Assembly (NCBI RefSeq): GCF_029892515.1
Contig: NZ_JARXVF010000008.1
Span: forward strand, 109,010 to 173,009
Reading direction: 5' to 3'
Source: Pseudaminobacter soli (ex Li et al. 2025)
GTDB lineage: Bacteria; Pseudomonadota; Alphaproteobacteria; Rhizobiales; Rhizobiaceae
DNA length: 64,000 bases
Shown: piece by piece, positions 27,394 through 36,739 of the stretch
How positions within the stretch are numbered: the stretch's first letter is position 1
Layout of the letters: each line of letters begins with the position of its first letter
The notes under the pieces: generated by a model
What the model was told of the DNA's origin: nothing
Database searches by the model: none
What the model saw: the letters and a program-made list of their open reading frames with translations, nothing else
Program-made: the position numbers and the translations under genes

Positions 27394-28497
27394 ATGGGTT
27401 TCAAATGCGGCATCGTCGGGCTGCCCAATGTCGGCAAGTCCACGCTCTTCAACGCGCTGACGCGCACTGCGGCAGCGCAGGCCGCCAACTATCCGTTCTG
27501 CACCATCGAGCCGAACACCGGCGAAGTGGCGGTGCCGGACCCGCGCCTGAAAAAGATCGCCGAGGCAGCCAAGTCCAAGGAGATCATTCCGACCCGCATC
27601 TCCTTCGTCGACATCGCCGGCCTGGTGCGCGGCGCCTCGAAGGGCGAAGGCCTCGGCAACCAGTTCCTAGCCAACATCCGCGAGGTCGACGCCATCGTCC
27701 ACGTGCTGCGCTGCTTCGAGGATGACGACATCACCCACGTCGAGGGCCGCATCGACCCCGTCGCCGACGCCGAGACCGTCGAGACCGAGCTGATGCTCGC
27801 CGACCTCGAAAGCCTCGAGCGCCGCATCGTGCAGATCCGCAAGCGCGCCGCCAGCAAGGACAAGGAAGCAACCACCGTTCTGCCGATGATGGAGCAGGCG
27901 CTTGCCCTGCTGCAGGACGGCAAGCCCGTGCGCATGCTGCTGAACGGCATTGCGGCCGAAGACCTCGCCATCCTGCAGGGCCTGAACCTGCTCACCTCGC
28001 ATCCCGTGCTCTACGTCTGCAACGTCGCCGAAAGCCAGGCCGCGACGGGCAACGAGCACACCGCAGCCGTCGAGAAGATGGCGACCGCCCAGGGCGCGCG
28101 CACCGTGATCATCTCGGCCGCCATCGAAGCGGAAGTGGCACAGCTTCCCGATGAGGAAGCGCAGGAATTCCTGGCCGATCTCGGCCTGGAAGAGCCCGGC
28201 CTGGATAAGCTCATCCGCGCCGGCTACGATCTCCTGCACCTCATCACCTATTTCACCGCGGGCCCCAAGGAAACGCGCGCCTGGACCATCCAGAAGGGCA
28301 CCAAGGCGCCGGGCGCCGCCGGCGTCATCCACACCGACTTCGAGCGCGGCTTCATCCGTGCCCAGACCATCGCCTACAACGACTTCGTCACGCTCGGCGG
28401 CGAAGTCGCGGCCAAGGAGGCCGGCAAGGCGCGCGACGAAGGCAAGGAATATGTCGTCCAGGACGGCGACGTGATGATGTTCAAGTTCAACACCTAG
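27394..28497 (+). CDS. ychF: YchF/OLA1-type redox-regulated ATPase
   Basis: A 367-residue OBG-family P-loop protein. Walker A is GLPNVGKSTLFNALTRT, G3 is FVDIAGLVRGASKGEGLGNQFL, and the nucleotide-specificity loop is YVCNVAE (an NKxD substitute, linked to ATP preference). The C-terminal TGS-like domain contains TYFTAGPKETRAWTIQKGTKAPGAAGVIHTDFERGFIRAQ. It is ribosome-associated and involved in stress response. Only about 75 bases separate it from the preceding reductase gene. Confidence 0.96.
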   Translation: MGFKCGIVGLPNVGKSTLFNALTRTAAAQAANYPFCTIEPNTGEVAVPDPRLKKIAEAAKSKEIIPTRISFVDIAGLVRGASKGEGLGNQFLANIREVDAIVHVLRCFEDDDITHVEGRIDPVADAETVETELMLADLESLERRIVQIRKRAASKDKEATTVLPMMEQALALLQDGKPVRMLLNGIAAEDLAILQGLNLLTSHPVLYVCNVAESQAATGNEHTAAVEKMATAQGARTVIISAAIEAEVAQLPDEEAQEFLADLGLEEPGLDKLIRAGYDLLHLITYFTAGPKETRAWTIQKGTKAPGAAGVIHTDFERGFIRAQTIAYNDFVTLGGEVAAKEAGKARDEGKEYVVQDGDVMMFKFNT

Positions 28498-28554
28498 AAG
28501 TTATGGACGAACATCACACCGTCATCTCCACCGGCCATTCTTGACGGGTCGAAT

Positions 28555-28577
28555 CTCAGCCGCTAAGCGCGGCTGAG
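28555..28577 (+). terminator. Hairpin between ychF and corA
   Basis: CTCAGCCGC (28555-28563) and GCGGCTGAG (28569-28577) form a perfect 9-bp stem with a 5-base loop, about 60 bases after the ychF stop. There is no U-run, so termination is uncertain. Confidence 0.45.
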
Positions 28578-28635
28578 CTGTCAGTTTCCGCGTCGACGAC
28601 CGGCGCACCCCCCTCCTCGATCACGGAGAGCGTTG

Positions 28636-29607
28636 ATGATCAGGGCATATGTGGTCGATGGTGACCGGCTGCGTTCGGTGAACGGGCTGGAAGAGCACAA
28701 GGATACTGTGGTCTGGGCTGATCTCCTCAGTCCGACCAAGGACGAGGAGACCGAAATCGAGCGCTGGCTCGGCGTCGGCGTCCCTACCCGCGAGGAGATG
28801 GAAGAGATCGAGATCTCCTCGCGCCTCTACACCGAGGACGGCGCGATCTTCATGACCGCCACCCTGCCCTCGCAGACCGAGGAAGAGAACGCGGTCATGT
28901 CGCCGGTGACCTTCGTGCTCTCCGGCAACAGGCTGATCACCGTGCGCTATCACGAGCCGCGCGCGTTCCTGACCTTCCCCCTGCGGGCCGAAAAGACGGC
29001 CATGGGCTGCACCAAGGGCGATGCCATCCTGATCAGCCTGCTCGAGGCGGTGGTCGACCGTCTCGCCGATGTTCTGGAGCGCATCGGCCACGACATCGAC
29101 GGCATCTCACGCAGCATCTTCACGCCGAGCTCGGGCAGCCCTTCCAAGCGCGACCGCGATTTCCGCAAGGTGTTCCAGTCCATCGGGCGCAAGGAAGAGC
29201 TGACGTCCAACATCCGCGAAAGCCTGATGACCCTGCAGCGCCTGAGCGGCTTTCTCGGCAACGTCATGATGCAAAGCAAGAACAAGGACCTGCGCGCGCG
29301 CACCAAGACGCTGTCCCGCGACGTGGCCTCACTGACGGACCACGCCTCGTTCCTGTCCAACAAGATCGTCTTCCTGCTCGATGCCACGCTCGGCATGGTC
29401 AATATCGAGCAGAGCGCCATCATTAAGATCTTCTCGGTCGCGGCGGTAATCTTCCTGCCGCCCACCGTCGTCGCTTCCGTCTACGGCATGAACTTCGAGA
29501 TCATGCCCGAGCTGAAATGGGCGCTCGGCTACCCCTTCGCGCTGTTCCTGATGGTGCTGTCGGCGGTGCTGCCTTACGTCTATTTCAAACGGCGCGGCTG
29601 GCTGTAA
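28636..29607 (+). CDS. corA: CorA-family magnesium transporter
   Basis: A 323-residue inner-membrane channel. A large cytoplasmic N-terminal domain (about 1-255) with long helices is followed by two C-terminal transmembrane helices. The selectivity motif YGMNFE sits between them, and the protein ends YFKRRGWL, a typical basic CorA tail. GGAGA lies before the ATG; a TTG one codon earlier is the alternative. It transports Mg2+ and possibly Co2+ or Ni2+. Confidence 0.94.
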   Translation: MIRAYVVDGDRLRSVNGLEEHKDTVVWADLLSPTKDEETEIERWLGVGVPTREEMEEIEISSRLYTEDGAIFMTATLPSQTEEENAVMSPVTFVLSGNRLITVRYHEPRAFLTFPLRAEKTAMGCTKGDAILISLLEAVVDRLADVLERIGHDIDGISRSIFTPSSGSPSKRDRDFRKVFQSIGRKEELTSNIRESLMTLQRLSGFLGNVMMQSKNKDLRARTKTLSRDVASLTDHASFLSNKIVFLLDATLGMVNIEQSAIIKIFSVAAVIFLPPTVVASVYGMNFEIMPELKWALGYPFALFLMVLSAVLPYVYFKRRGWL

Positions 29608-29700
29608 CAACCGGAAGACGCCTCTGGCGCCGCCCTTGCGCTTGCTCGCGGGTGCCATAACGGCCAGAATGGAAGTTCAAAGCTGAACAGGATTCCGCGG

Positions 29701-30162
29701 ATGACGGACAAGAAATGGGCCTATGAGGACCTCGCCGAAGGGGTCTCGATCAATCTCGGCCCGAAACTGGTGACGGCAGGCGAAATCATCGAGTTCGCCA
29801 GCGAGTTCGACGCCCAGCCCATGCATCTCGACGAAGAGGCGGGCAAGGCCAGCATACTGGGCGGTCTTTCGGCCTCAGGCTGGCACACATGCTCGATGTT
29901 CATGCGGATGATGTGCGACGCGTTCCTGCTCGACTCGACGTCCCAGGGCGCTCCTGGGATCGAATATGCGCGTTGGAAGAAGCCGGTGCTTGCCGGAGAC
30001 ACGCTGAGCGGCCGCAGCACAGTCGTGACAAGGCGCCTGTCGAAGTCGCGGCCCGAACTCGGCTTCGTCACCTTCCGCCACGAACTCTTCAACCAGAAGA
30101 ACGAGAACGTCTTCGAGCTGGAAAACACCGCCATGTTCCTGACACGCGAGGCCACGGCATGA
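29701..30162 (+). CDS. MaoC-family hot-dog-fold dehydratase (first of a pair)
   Basis: A 153-residue protein with the MaoC pattern: FASEFDAQPMHLDEE, where the family's Asp/His active residues lie, followed by SASGWHTCSMFMRMM and WKKPVLAGDTL. Such proteins hydrate enoyl-CoA or similar thioesters. Its stop overlaps the start of a related gene by 4 bases, so the two probably form a heteromer or act in sequence. The substrate is unknown. Confidence 0.87.
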   Translation: MTDKKWAYEDLAEGVSINLGPKLVTAGEIIEFASEFDAQPMHLDEEAGKASILGGLSASGWHTCSMFMRMMCDAFLLDSTSQGAPGIEYARWKKPVLAGDTLSGRSTVVTRRLSKSRPELGFVTFRHELFNQKNENVFELENTAMFLTREATA

Positions 30163-30653
30163 CGCTCGACGAATTCTTCGACATCGGCGTCACGGTTACG
30201 CTCGGCTCGCACACTTTTACGCCGGAAGCGATCAAGGCGTTCGCGCGCAAATACGACCCGCAGCCCTTCCATGTCGACGAGAAACTGGCCGAAGGCACCG
30301 TGTTCGGCCGGCTCTGCGCTTCGGGCTGGCACACCACCGCCACCTGGATGCGCTACAACCTCGCCCAGCTGACCGAAGTGGGCGACAAGGGCTGGTCCGA
30401 GCCTGGTCCGGCCCCCGAATACGGCCCCTCCCCGGGCTTCAAGAACCTGAAGTGGCTGAAGCCGCTCTATGCCGGCGAGACCGTCACCTTCACACGCACC
30501 GGCCTCGACCATCGGCCGATCGCCAGCCGCCCCGGCTGGCGGGTCCTGACCTTGCGTGGCGAGGCATTCGACTCCACCGGCGACAAACTGCTGGAATTCG
30601 AGAGTGCGGTGCTGGTGAAGGCTGGCGGAGAGGTCTGGCGGGTGCCCTGCTGA
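30159..30653 (+). CDS. MaoC-family hot-dog-fold dehydratase (second of a pair)
   Basis: A 164-residue paralogue of the preceding protein: KYDPQPFHVDEKLAEGTVFGRLCASGWHTTATWMRY keeps the same active-site layout, followed by GFKNLKWLKPLYAGETVTFTR. The ATG lies inside the end of the first gene (ATGA). The two proteins share the same block order but differ widely in sequence, so the duplication is old. Confidence 0.87.
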   Translation: MTLDEFFDIGVTVTLGSHTFTPEAIKAFARKYDPQPFHVDEKLAEGTVFGRLCASGWHTTATWMRYNLAQLTEVGDKGWSEPGPAPEYGPSPGFKNLKWLKPLYAGETVTFTRTGLDHRPIASRPGWRVLTLRGEAFDSTGDKLLEFESAVLVKAGGEVWRVPC

Positions 30654-30738
30654 AGGCGCAGCCGCAATTCCTCTCCGAACAATCCGTCTAAGGTCTGCCT
30701 ACGGACTGATGCTGTCCGCGTTGTCCCAGGCAGGCGCA

Positions 30739-30760
30739 GGGAGCCGTGAGCACGGCTCCC
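30739..30760. terminator. Hairpin between the MaoC pair and apt (convergent)
   Basis: GGGAGCCGTG and CACGGCTCCC form a perfect 10-bp inverted repeat with only two bases between arms. It lies between converging genes. No U-run on either strand. Confidence 0.45.
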
Positions 30761-30773
30761 ACATCCGTTGGCT

Positions 30774-31319
30774 TCAGTGCCCTTCGAAGCTGATCAGCGT
30801 GCGCACAGGCACGTCCAGCGCCTCGAGCTTCCTGCGTCCGCCGAGGTCCGGCAGATCGATCACGAAGCAGGCCGCGACGATTTCAGCGCCCATCTGGCGC
30901 AGCAGTTTGGCGGCAGCCTCGGCGGTGCCCCCGGTGGCGATCAGGTCGTCCACGAGGATGACCTTCTCACCCGGAACCACGGCATCCTTGTGCATCTCCA
31001 TCTCGTCCAGCCCGTATTCGAGGCTGTAGGCGATACGCACGGTGTCGTGCGGCAGCTTGCCCTTCTTGCGGATCGGCACGAAGCCGGCCGAAAGCTGATG
31101 CGCGATCGCGCCGCCGAGGATGAAGCCGCGCGCCTCGATGCCGGCGATCTTCTCGATCTTGGAGCCGGCGTAAGGGTGCACCAATTCGTCGATGGCGCGG
31201 CGGAAGGCGCGCGCATCGCCCAGCAGAGTGGTGATGTCACGGAACATCACGCCCGGTTTCGGGTAATCCGGAATGTTCCGGATCGAGGAGGTCAGCATTT
31301 CGTCGAGGTCGGACTTCAT
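30774..31319 (-). CDS. apt: Adenine phosphoribosyltransferase
   Basis: A 181-residue purine-salvage enzyme converting adenine and PRPP to AMP. Visible are [34 protein letters not shown], the PRPP loop [21 protein letters not shown], and a typical C-terminus. It follows petC on the same strand but is separated from it by a strong terminator (31369-31392), so it probably has its own promoter within the 100-base gap. Confidence 0.95.
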   Translation of the reverse strand: MKSDLDEMLTSSIRNIPDYPKPGVMFRDITTLLGDARAFRRAIDELVHPYAGSKIEKIAGIEARGFILGGAIAHQLSAGFVPIRKKGKLPHDTVRIAYSLEYGLDEMEMHKDAVVPGEKVILVDDLIATGGTAEAAAKLLRQMGAEIVAACFVIDLPDLGGRRKLEALDVPVRTLISFEGH

Positions 31320-31368
31320 GGGCTTGGTTCCCGTTACCCGTTAGTTTTGCCGCTATGGGCATCAAAAG

Positions 31369-31392
31369 AAAAGGGCGCCGCAGCGCCCTTTT
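31369..31392 (-). terminator. Intrinsic terminator of the petABC operon
   Basis: AAAAGGGCGC and GCGCCCTTTT form a perfect 10-bp stem with a 4-base loop; on the minus strand it is followed by CTTTTG. It lies about 30 bases after the petC stop. Confidence 0.85.
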
Positions 31393-31421
31393 CACTATTC
31401 CGCCGTAGCGGTTTATCCGGG

Positions 31422-32285
31422 TTAGTGAGCGACGTTCGCCCACACCTTGCGCTTGGTCACGTAGATCAGGCCGGCGAAGAGCAGCATGAACACCATGACG
31501 CGGAAGCCGGTCTGCTTGCGGATTTCCAGATGCGGCTCGGCAGCCCACATCAGGAAGGCAGAGACGTCGCGCGAATACTGGTCGACCGTCTGGGGCGCAC
31601 CGTCGTCGTAGGTCACCTGGCCGTCCGAGATCGGCTTGGCCATCGCCAGCGACTTGCCGTTGATGAAGTACGGGTTGTAGTGCGTGCCCTCGGCGATCTC
31701 CATGCCTGCGGGCGGCTGCTGGTCGTAGCCGTTCAGCAGGGCGTGGATGTAGTCCGGACCACCTTCGGCATACTGGGTGAAGATGTCGAAGATGAAGGTC
31801 GGGAAGCCGCGCTCGACCGTGCGAGCCTTGGCCAGAAGCGACATGTCCGGCGGAACCGCGCCGTTGTTGGCGGCAGCCGCGGCGGCGTCGTTCGCGAACG
31901 GCGCCGGGAAGTGGTCGTTCGGCGTGGCCTTGCGGGTGAACATCTCGCCTTCCGCGTTCGGGCCGTCCTGGACCTCGTACTCGGCGGCGAAGGCCTTCAC
32001 CTGGGCTTCGGAGTAACCGAGATCCTGCAGTGTGCGGAACGCCACCAGGTTCATCGAGTGACAGGCCGAACAGACTTCCTTGTAGACCTTGAGGCCGCGC
32101 TGGAGCTGCGCCCGGTCATAGGTTCCGAACGGGCCGGCGAAGGTCCACTTCTCCTGCACCGGGTGGATGATCGGGAAGTGGGCCGGCTCTGCTGCGTTGT
32201 GGCCTTCCTCGGCGGCGAGAGCGGCACCGAAGGTGCCGGCCATGACCAGACCGAAAGCAGCCAATCCGTTGAGAATCTTTTTCAT
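31422..32285 (-). CDS. petC: Cytochrome c1 of the bc1 complex
   Basis: A 287-residue membrane-anchored periplasmic cytochrome. The signal peptide is about 1-24. The heme site is C72-S-A-C75-H76, the axial Met is in PPDMSLLAKAR, and a C-terminal transmembrane anchor (FRVMVFMLLFAGLIYV) ends in KRKVWANVAH. It passes electrons from the Rieske protein to soluble or membrane cytochrome c. The ATG lies 26 bases after the petB stop. Unlike some Bradyrhizobium species, cytochromes b and c1 are separate genes here. Confidence 0.96.
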   Translation of the reverse strand: MKKILNGLAAFGLVMAGTFGAALAAEEGHNAAEPAHFPIIHPVQEKWTFAGPFGTYDRAQLQRGLKVYKEVCSACHSMNLVAFRTLQDLGYSEAQVKAFAAEYEVQDGPNAEGEMFTRKATPNDHFPAPFANDAAAAAANNGAVPPDMSLLAKARTVERGFPTFIFDIFTQYAEGGPDYIHALLNGYDQQPPAGMEIAEGTHYNPYFINGKSLAMAKPISDGQVTYDDGAPQTVDQYSRDVSAFLMWAAEPHLEIRKQTGFRVMVFMLLFAGLIYVTKRKVWANVAH

Positions 32286-32311
32286 GCGGATATTCCTCTC
32301 AAGATTCTCGC

Positions 32312-33616
32312 TTAGCCTTTGGTTTCCGGGGATGCGGTCGCACCCGTGGGGTGAACCGGAGCACCGCCCTTGTTCTTCTCGAGCACGGCTTCGGTGATCG
32401 AGTTCGGCAGGCGCCGAGGGGTCTCGATCAGGCCGAGCACCGGCATGATGACGAGGAAGAACGCGAAGTAGTACAGGGTCGACATCTGGGCCAGCGCCAC
32501 ATAGGTGCCTTCCGCCGGACGCGAGCCGAGCCAGCCAAGGAAGATGGCGTTGGCGACGAAGAGCCAGAAGAAGAGCTTGTACCAGGGACGATAGGACGCC
32601 GAACGGACCTTCGAGGTGTCGAGCCACGGCACGAAGAACAGCACCGCGATCGAGCCGAACATGGCCAGCACGCCGCCGAGCTTGGAGTCGATCGGGCCAA
32701 TGTTGAAGGTGATGGCGCGCAGGATCGCGTAGAACGGCAGGTAGTACCATTCGGGCACGATGTGGGCCGGGGTCTTCAGCGAGTTGGCCTGGATGTAGTT
32801 ATCCGGGTGGCCGAGGTAGTTCGGGATGTAGAAGACGAAGTAGGCGAACACCAGGCCGAACACGATCATGCCGAACGCGTCCTTGATGGTCGCATAGGGC
32901 GTGAAGGCCACGACGTCGGTCTTCGACTTCACTTCAATGCCGGTCGGGTTGGTCTGGCCGACGACATGCAGCGCCCAGACGTGCAGCACCACGACGCCGG
33001 CGATCATGAACGGCAGCAGGTAGTGCAGAGCGAAGAAGCGGTTCAGCGTCGGGTTGTCGACCGAGAAGCCACCCAGCAGCAGCTGCTGGATCCAGTCACC
33101 AACCACAGGAATGGCGGTGAAGAAGCCGGTGATGACGGTTGCACCCCAGAAGCTCATCTGGCCCCACGGCAGCACGTAGCCCATGAAGCCCGTGGCCATC
33201 ATCAGGAGATAGATGATACAGCCCAGGATCCACAGCAGCTCGCGCGGAGCCTTGTAGGAACCGTAGTAGAGGCCGCGCATGATGTGCACGTAGACGGCGA
33301 TGAAGAACATCGAGGCGCCGTTGGAATGCAGGTAGCGCAGGAGCCAGCCCGAATTCACGTCGCGCATGATCTTCTCGACCGACTGGAACGCCAGCGATGT
33401 GTCGTTGGCATAGTGCATGGCCAGCACGATACCCGTGAGGATCTGCGCCATCAGCATCAGCGAGAGAATGCCGCCGAACGTATAAGCGTAGTTCAGGTTA
33501 CGCGGCACAGGGTAGGAAACGAAGGAATCATGGACGAGGCGCGGCAAGGGCATGCGCGCATCCATCCAGCGTCCGAGGCCCGTCTTGGGCGAATAGGTAG
33601 AATGTCCACCGCTCAT
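32312..33616 (-). CDS. petB: Cytochrome b of the bc1 complex
   Basis: A 434-residue integral membrane protein with about eight helices and two b hemes. Visible are [30 protein letters not shown] and [27 protein letters not shown], which carry the heme His pairs, and the quinol-site PEWY motif in [16 protein letters not shown]. It is the catalytic core of ubiquinol oxidation. Its ATG lies 14 bases after the petA stop. Confidence 0.97.
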   Translation of the reverse strand: MSGGHSTYSPKTGLGRWMDARMPLPRLVHDSFVSYPVPRNLNYAYTFGGILSLMLMAQILTGIVLAMHYANDTSLAFQSVEKIMRDVNSGWLLRYLHSNGASMFFIAVYVHIMRGLYYGSYKAPRELLWILGCIIYLLMMATGFMGYVLPWGQMSFWGATVITGFFTAIPVVGDWIQQLLLGGFSVDNPTLNRFFALHYLLPFMIAGVVVLHVWALHVVGQTNPTGIEVKSKTDVVAFTPYATIKDAFGMIVFGLVFAYFVFYIPNYLGHPDNYIQANSLKTPAHIVPEWYYLPFYAILRAITFNIGPIDSKLGGVLAMFGSIAVLFFVPWLDTSKVRSASYRPWYKLFFWLFVANAIFLGWLGSRPAEGTYVALAQMSTLYYFAFFLVIMPVLGLIETPRRLPNSITEAVLEKNKGGAPVHPTGATASPETKG

Positions 33617-33630
33617 GGAATTAAGTCCCC

Positions 33631-34194
33631 TCAGCCGATCCGGATGGTGGTGTCGGAAATGAACGAAAATACCGGCACAGCCATGTTCTGCGGCGCCGGG
33701 CCTTTGCGGATACGGCCGGCCGTATCGTAGTGCGAACCGTGGCACGGGCAGAACCAGCCACCGAAATCACCCTGGTGGCCGAGCGGCACGCAACCCAGAT
33801 GGGTGCAGACGCCAACCATGACGAGCCAGTTTTCCTTCTCCTTGCCAGCCGAGCGGTCGGCGTCGGTCGCCTGCGCGTCGCTGGGAAGGTTGGCATTGCG
33901 TGCCACCGGATCCTTAAGCTGATCCAGCGCCACTTCCTGCGCGGCCTTCACCTCTTCCGGCGTGCGGTTGCGGATGAAAACCGGCTTGCCCCGCCACTTG
34001 ACCGTCAGAGACATACCCGGCGTCAGCGATGACACGTCGACCTCGATGGACGACGCTGCAAGCGTCGATGCATCGGGGCGCATCTGGTCGATGAAGGGCC
34101 AGGCGATTGCCGCCGCGCCCACGACTCCGGCCGTGCCGGTCGCCACAAAGAGAAAGTCACGACGGGTTGGGTCGATCGTATCGTTTGCGCTCAC
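33631..34194 (-). CDS. petA: Rieske iron-sulfur protein of the bc1 complex
   Basis: A 187-residue protein with a Tat-type N-terminus ([11 protein letters not shown]) that also anchors it in the membrane. The [2Fe-2S] ligands are C130/H132 in CTHLGC and C149/H152 in CPCHGSHYD, with C135 and C151 forming the conserved disulfide. It is the first gene of petABC; the promoter should lie within 34195-34415, where I see no gene but no clear motif either. Confidence 0.97.
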   Translation of the reverse strand: MSANDTIDPTRRDFLFVATGTAGVVGAAAIAWPFIDQMRPDASTLAASSIEVDVSSLTPGMSLTVKWRGKPVFIRNRTPEEVKAAQEVALDQLKDPVARNANLPSDAQATDADRSAGKEKENWLVMVGVCTHLGCVPLGHQGDFGGWFCPCHGSHYDTAGRIRKGPAPQNMAVPVFSFISDTTIRIG

Positions 34195-34415
34195 GGGAAT
34201 ATGATCCTTTCGCCTTACCCTCGCCGGCGGTAGAGCCCCCGCTCAATTTGTCGATAGCCCGGCCCGCATAGCGGAACAGGCTGACGCAATCCTCCGGCAT
34301 TCGGGATCGGTTTATGCGTGAAGAACACGCTTGTCCAGACGGCAAGACAGAGGCAGGGCAGATTGTCGCGGGTTAGGCACAGGCCACTTCAAAAGGCCAA
34401 ATTGTGGGCCAAGCC

Positions 34416-34724
34416 TCACATCGCCCCCAGCCGCACCAGAACCTCGCGCGGGATGGCGTAGTCGCGGATCACGTCGTCATGCCGGCGCAGGCCGCAAAGC
34501 TCGCGCTGGATGAAATAGGCATGCACCGATTCGGCCGCCGCCTTGAGGAGCACGACCCGCTCCTCGGCCGGGCCATTATGATCGCGCAGGCGGACAACCG
34601 CCTGTTCGGCGCGCCGCCCTGCCCTGCCGAGCGAGACCGCCATTTCCTCGGCGAGTTCGTGCCCAAGCACATCCACCCCGTTCTGCTTGCCGGGACCGCG
34701 TTGGCTGGGAGGTCTGAGAGACAT
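34416..34724 (-). CDS. DUF6665-like small protein
   Basis: A 102-residue, helix-rich, probably cytosolic protein (NGVDVLGHELAEEMAVSLGRAGRRAEQAVVRLRDH ...). It has no signal peptide, transmembrane helix or catalytic motif. It resembles uncharacterised rhizobial proteins grouped as DUF6665, recalled from memory. It lies 9 bases downstream of the second ABC exporter gene and is therefore probably the last gene of that operon. Confidence 0.7.
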   Translation of the reverse strand: MSLRPPSQRGPGKQNGVDVLGHELAEEMAVSLGRAGRRAEQAVVRLRDHNGPAEERVVLLKAAAESVHAYFIQRELCGLRRHDDVIRDYAIPREVLVRLGAM

Positions 34725-34733
34725 CGCGCCCTC

Positions 34734-36602
34734 CTATTCGGCCGCCAGCCGTTCGGCGAGGAACCCGCCGGACTGACGCTTCCAGAGCTGCGCATAGAGG
34801 CCGTCGCGAGCGATCAGCTCCTCATGCGTGCCTTCCTCGACGATTCTGCCGCCGTCGATGACGATCAGCCGGTCGAGCGCTGCGATGGTGGAAAGCCGGT
34901 GCGCGACGGCGATCACCGTCTTGCCCTCCATCATTCGGTACAGGTTCTCCTGGATCGCCGCCTCGACCTCCGAGTCGAGGGCCGAGGTCGCCTCGTCGAG
35001 GATCAGGATCGGAGCATCCTTCAGCATCATGCGCGCGATTGCCACGCGCTGCCGCTGTCCGCCCGACAGCTTCACGCCGCGCTCGCCGACATGGGCGTCA
35101 TAGCCCTGCCGATCCTTTGGATCGGAAACGCCGAGAATGAAATCATGCGCCGCCGCCCGCTCGGCCGCATCCTCAATCTCGGCCTGCGTCGCGCCCTCGC
35201 GGCCATAGCCGATATTGTCGCGGATCGAGCGGTGCATCAGCATCGCCTCCTGGCTGACCACGCCGAACTGCGCGCGCAGCGAGGCCTGCGTCACCTCGCG
35301 CACATCGTGGCCGTCGACGAGTATCCGCCCCTTCTCGACGTCGAACAGGCGCAGCAGCAGGTTGACGATGGTGGTCTTGCCCGCGCCGGACGGGCCGATC
35401 AGCGCGACGCGCTCGCCCGGCCGGATATGCAGGCTGAGGTCGTCGATGATGCCGCTGCCCGCGCCATAGTGGAAGGAGACGTTCTCGAAGCGGATGTCGC
35501 CCATCGCGCGCGGTATCACAGTGGCATCGGGCGCATCACGAATCGCCGGCGGCACCGAGAGCGTGCCGGTGGCATCCTGGATCGTCGAATAGGAGCGGAT
35601 CAGCCCGTTGATGTTGAACATCATCCAGCCCGACATCTGGTTGAGCCGGAAGACCAGCCCGAGCGCAGACGCAATGGCGCCCGAGGTGATTCCGCCGCCG
35701 GTCCATTTGGCGATGCAGAGGGCTGCGATCGAAGCCATCATCAGGCCGTTGGTGAAGGCCACCGCAGTACGCACCGTGGTGATTGCCCGCGTCAGCCGGA
35801 TGACGGAGTCGTAGAGCCCCACCATGCCCTCGCGCACGAAGGCGTGCTCGCGACTGCCGCTGTCATAAAGTTTTACGGCGATGATGTTGGTGAAGGCGTC
35901 GACCATGCGGCCATTGAAGATGGAGCGCTGGTCGGCGGCCGCTCGGCCGGACTTGCGCATCTCAGGCAGCAGGAAGCGGATGATCATCACATAGCCGACG
36001 AACCACACTGCCACCACCACGCCCATCCATGGATCGAGCGCCATCAGGATCGTGGCGGCCAGCACCACGAAGGTCAGGAACGACCACATGGTCTGCAGCA
36101 CGTTGACGATGAAGTCGCCGACAGACTCGCCACCCTGCATGATCTTGGTGGCGATGCGCCCGGCAAAGTCGTTCTGGTAGAAGCCGTAGGGCTGTTCGAT
36201 CACGCGGCGGAACGCCTGCCAGCGCACCATGGAAAAGAAGCCCGGCACGATGACCTGCTGCTCGGCCACTGCCGAAGCCACCATCACCGCCGTGCGCACC
36301 ACAAGAAGCAGCGCCAGAAGTGCTGCCAGCTGCGGCCAGTGATCGGCGATGAGGGTCTGCGGCGAGGACCTATCGAGCAGGTCGATCAGCCAGCCGACAG
36401 ACCAGTAAAGGGCTGCATCGACCGCGCCGGCCAGTCCGCCGACGACGAGCAGCAGGAGGAACGGCCCCTTCGCCTGCATGGCAAAATAGAGGATGAACCG
36501 CCAGGCGTTGCTTGGCAGGACCTCGCGGTCGGTGTCATGGAACGGGTCGATCCAGCCTTCGACCTTCCGCCACATCCTCTCCAGCAAGCCTTTCTCCTTC
36601 AT
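34734..36602 (-). CDS. ABC exporter, fused membrane and ATPase domains (second of a tandem pair)
   Basis: A 622-residue half-transporter. Six transmembrane helices fall within about residues 45-330. The ATPase domain has Walker A GPSGAGKTT, signature SGGQRQR, Walker B ILILDEATSAL with the catalytic Glu, and the H-loop AHRL. The start is the ATG after a TTG. It is a paralogue of the gene at 36740-38608, and both have intact ATP sites. The substrate is unknown; the family exports drugs, lipids or peptides. The operon has a putative leader-peptide attenuator upstream (39158-39268). Confidence 0.93.
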   Translation of the reverse strand: MKEKGLLERMWRKVEGWIDPFHDTDREVLPSNAWRFILYFAMQAKGPFLLLLVVGGLAGAVDAALYWSVGWLIDLLDRSSPQTLIADHWPQLAALLALLLVVRTAVMVASAVAEQQVIVPGFFSMVRWQAFRRVIEQPYGFYQNDFAGRIATKIMQGGESVGDFIVNVLQTMWSFLTFVVLAATILMALDPWMGVVVAVWFVGYVMIIRFLLPEMRKSGRAAADQRSIFNGRMVDAFTNIIAVKLYDSGSREHAFVREGMVGLYDSVIRLTRAITTVRTAVAFTNGLMMASIAALCIAKWTGGGITSGAIASALGLVFRLNQMSGWMMFNINGLIRSYSTIQDATGTLSVPPAIRDAPDATVIPRAMGDIRFENVSFHYGAGSGIIDDLSLHIRPGERVALIGPSGAGKTTIVNLLLRLFDVEKGRILVDGHDVREVTQASLRAQFGVVSQEAMLMHRSIRDNIGYGREGATQAEIEDAAERAAAHDFILGVSDPKDRQGYDAHVGERGVKLSGGQRQRVAIARMMLKDAPILILDEATSALDSEVEAAIQENLYRMMEGKTVIAVAHRLSTIAALDRLIVIDGGRIVEEGTHEELIARDGLYAQLWKRQSGGFLAERLAAE

Positions 36603-36739
36603 CAACCCGGTCTTGGCGTCCGCCCCTCTTTAGGTCGGGCGGTGGGGCACCGCCGTGGCGCCCCACCAATATAGGTTCTCGAAACCGCAAAACATCGGCG
36701 GAATGACGGCCACCTTTTCCGGCCCGGAAATCCGCATCC

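Noticed and set aside
32351..33730. A 459-codon frame antisense to petB
   Set aside because: No motif and His/Asp/Arg-rich composition; petB is complete on the other strand.
34404..36674. A 756-codon open frame antisense to the second ABC exporter
   Set aside because: High GC leaves long antisense frames open. Its translation is rich in Arg, His, Asp and Ala without any motif, while the other strand encodes a complete ABC exporter.
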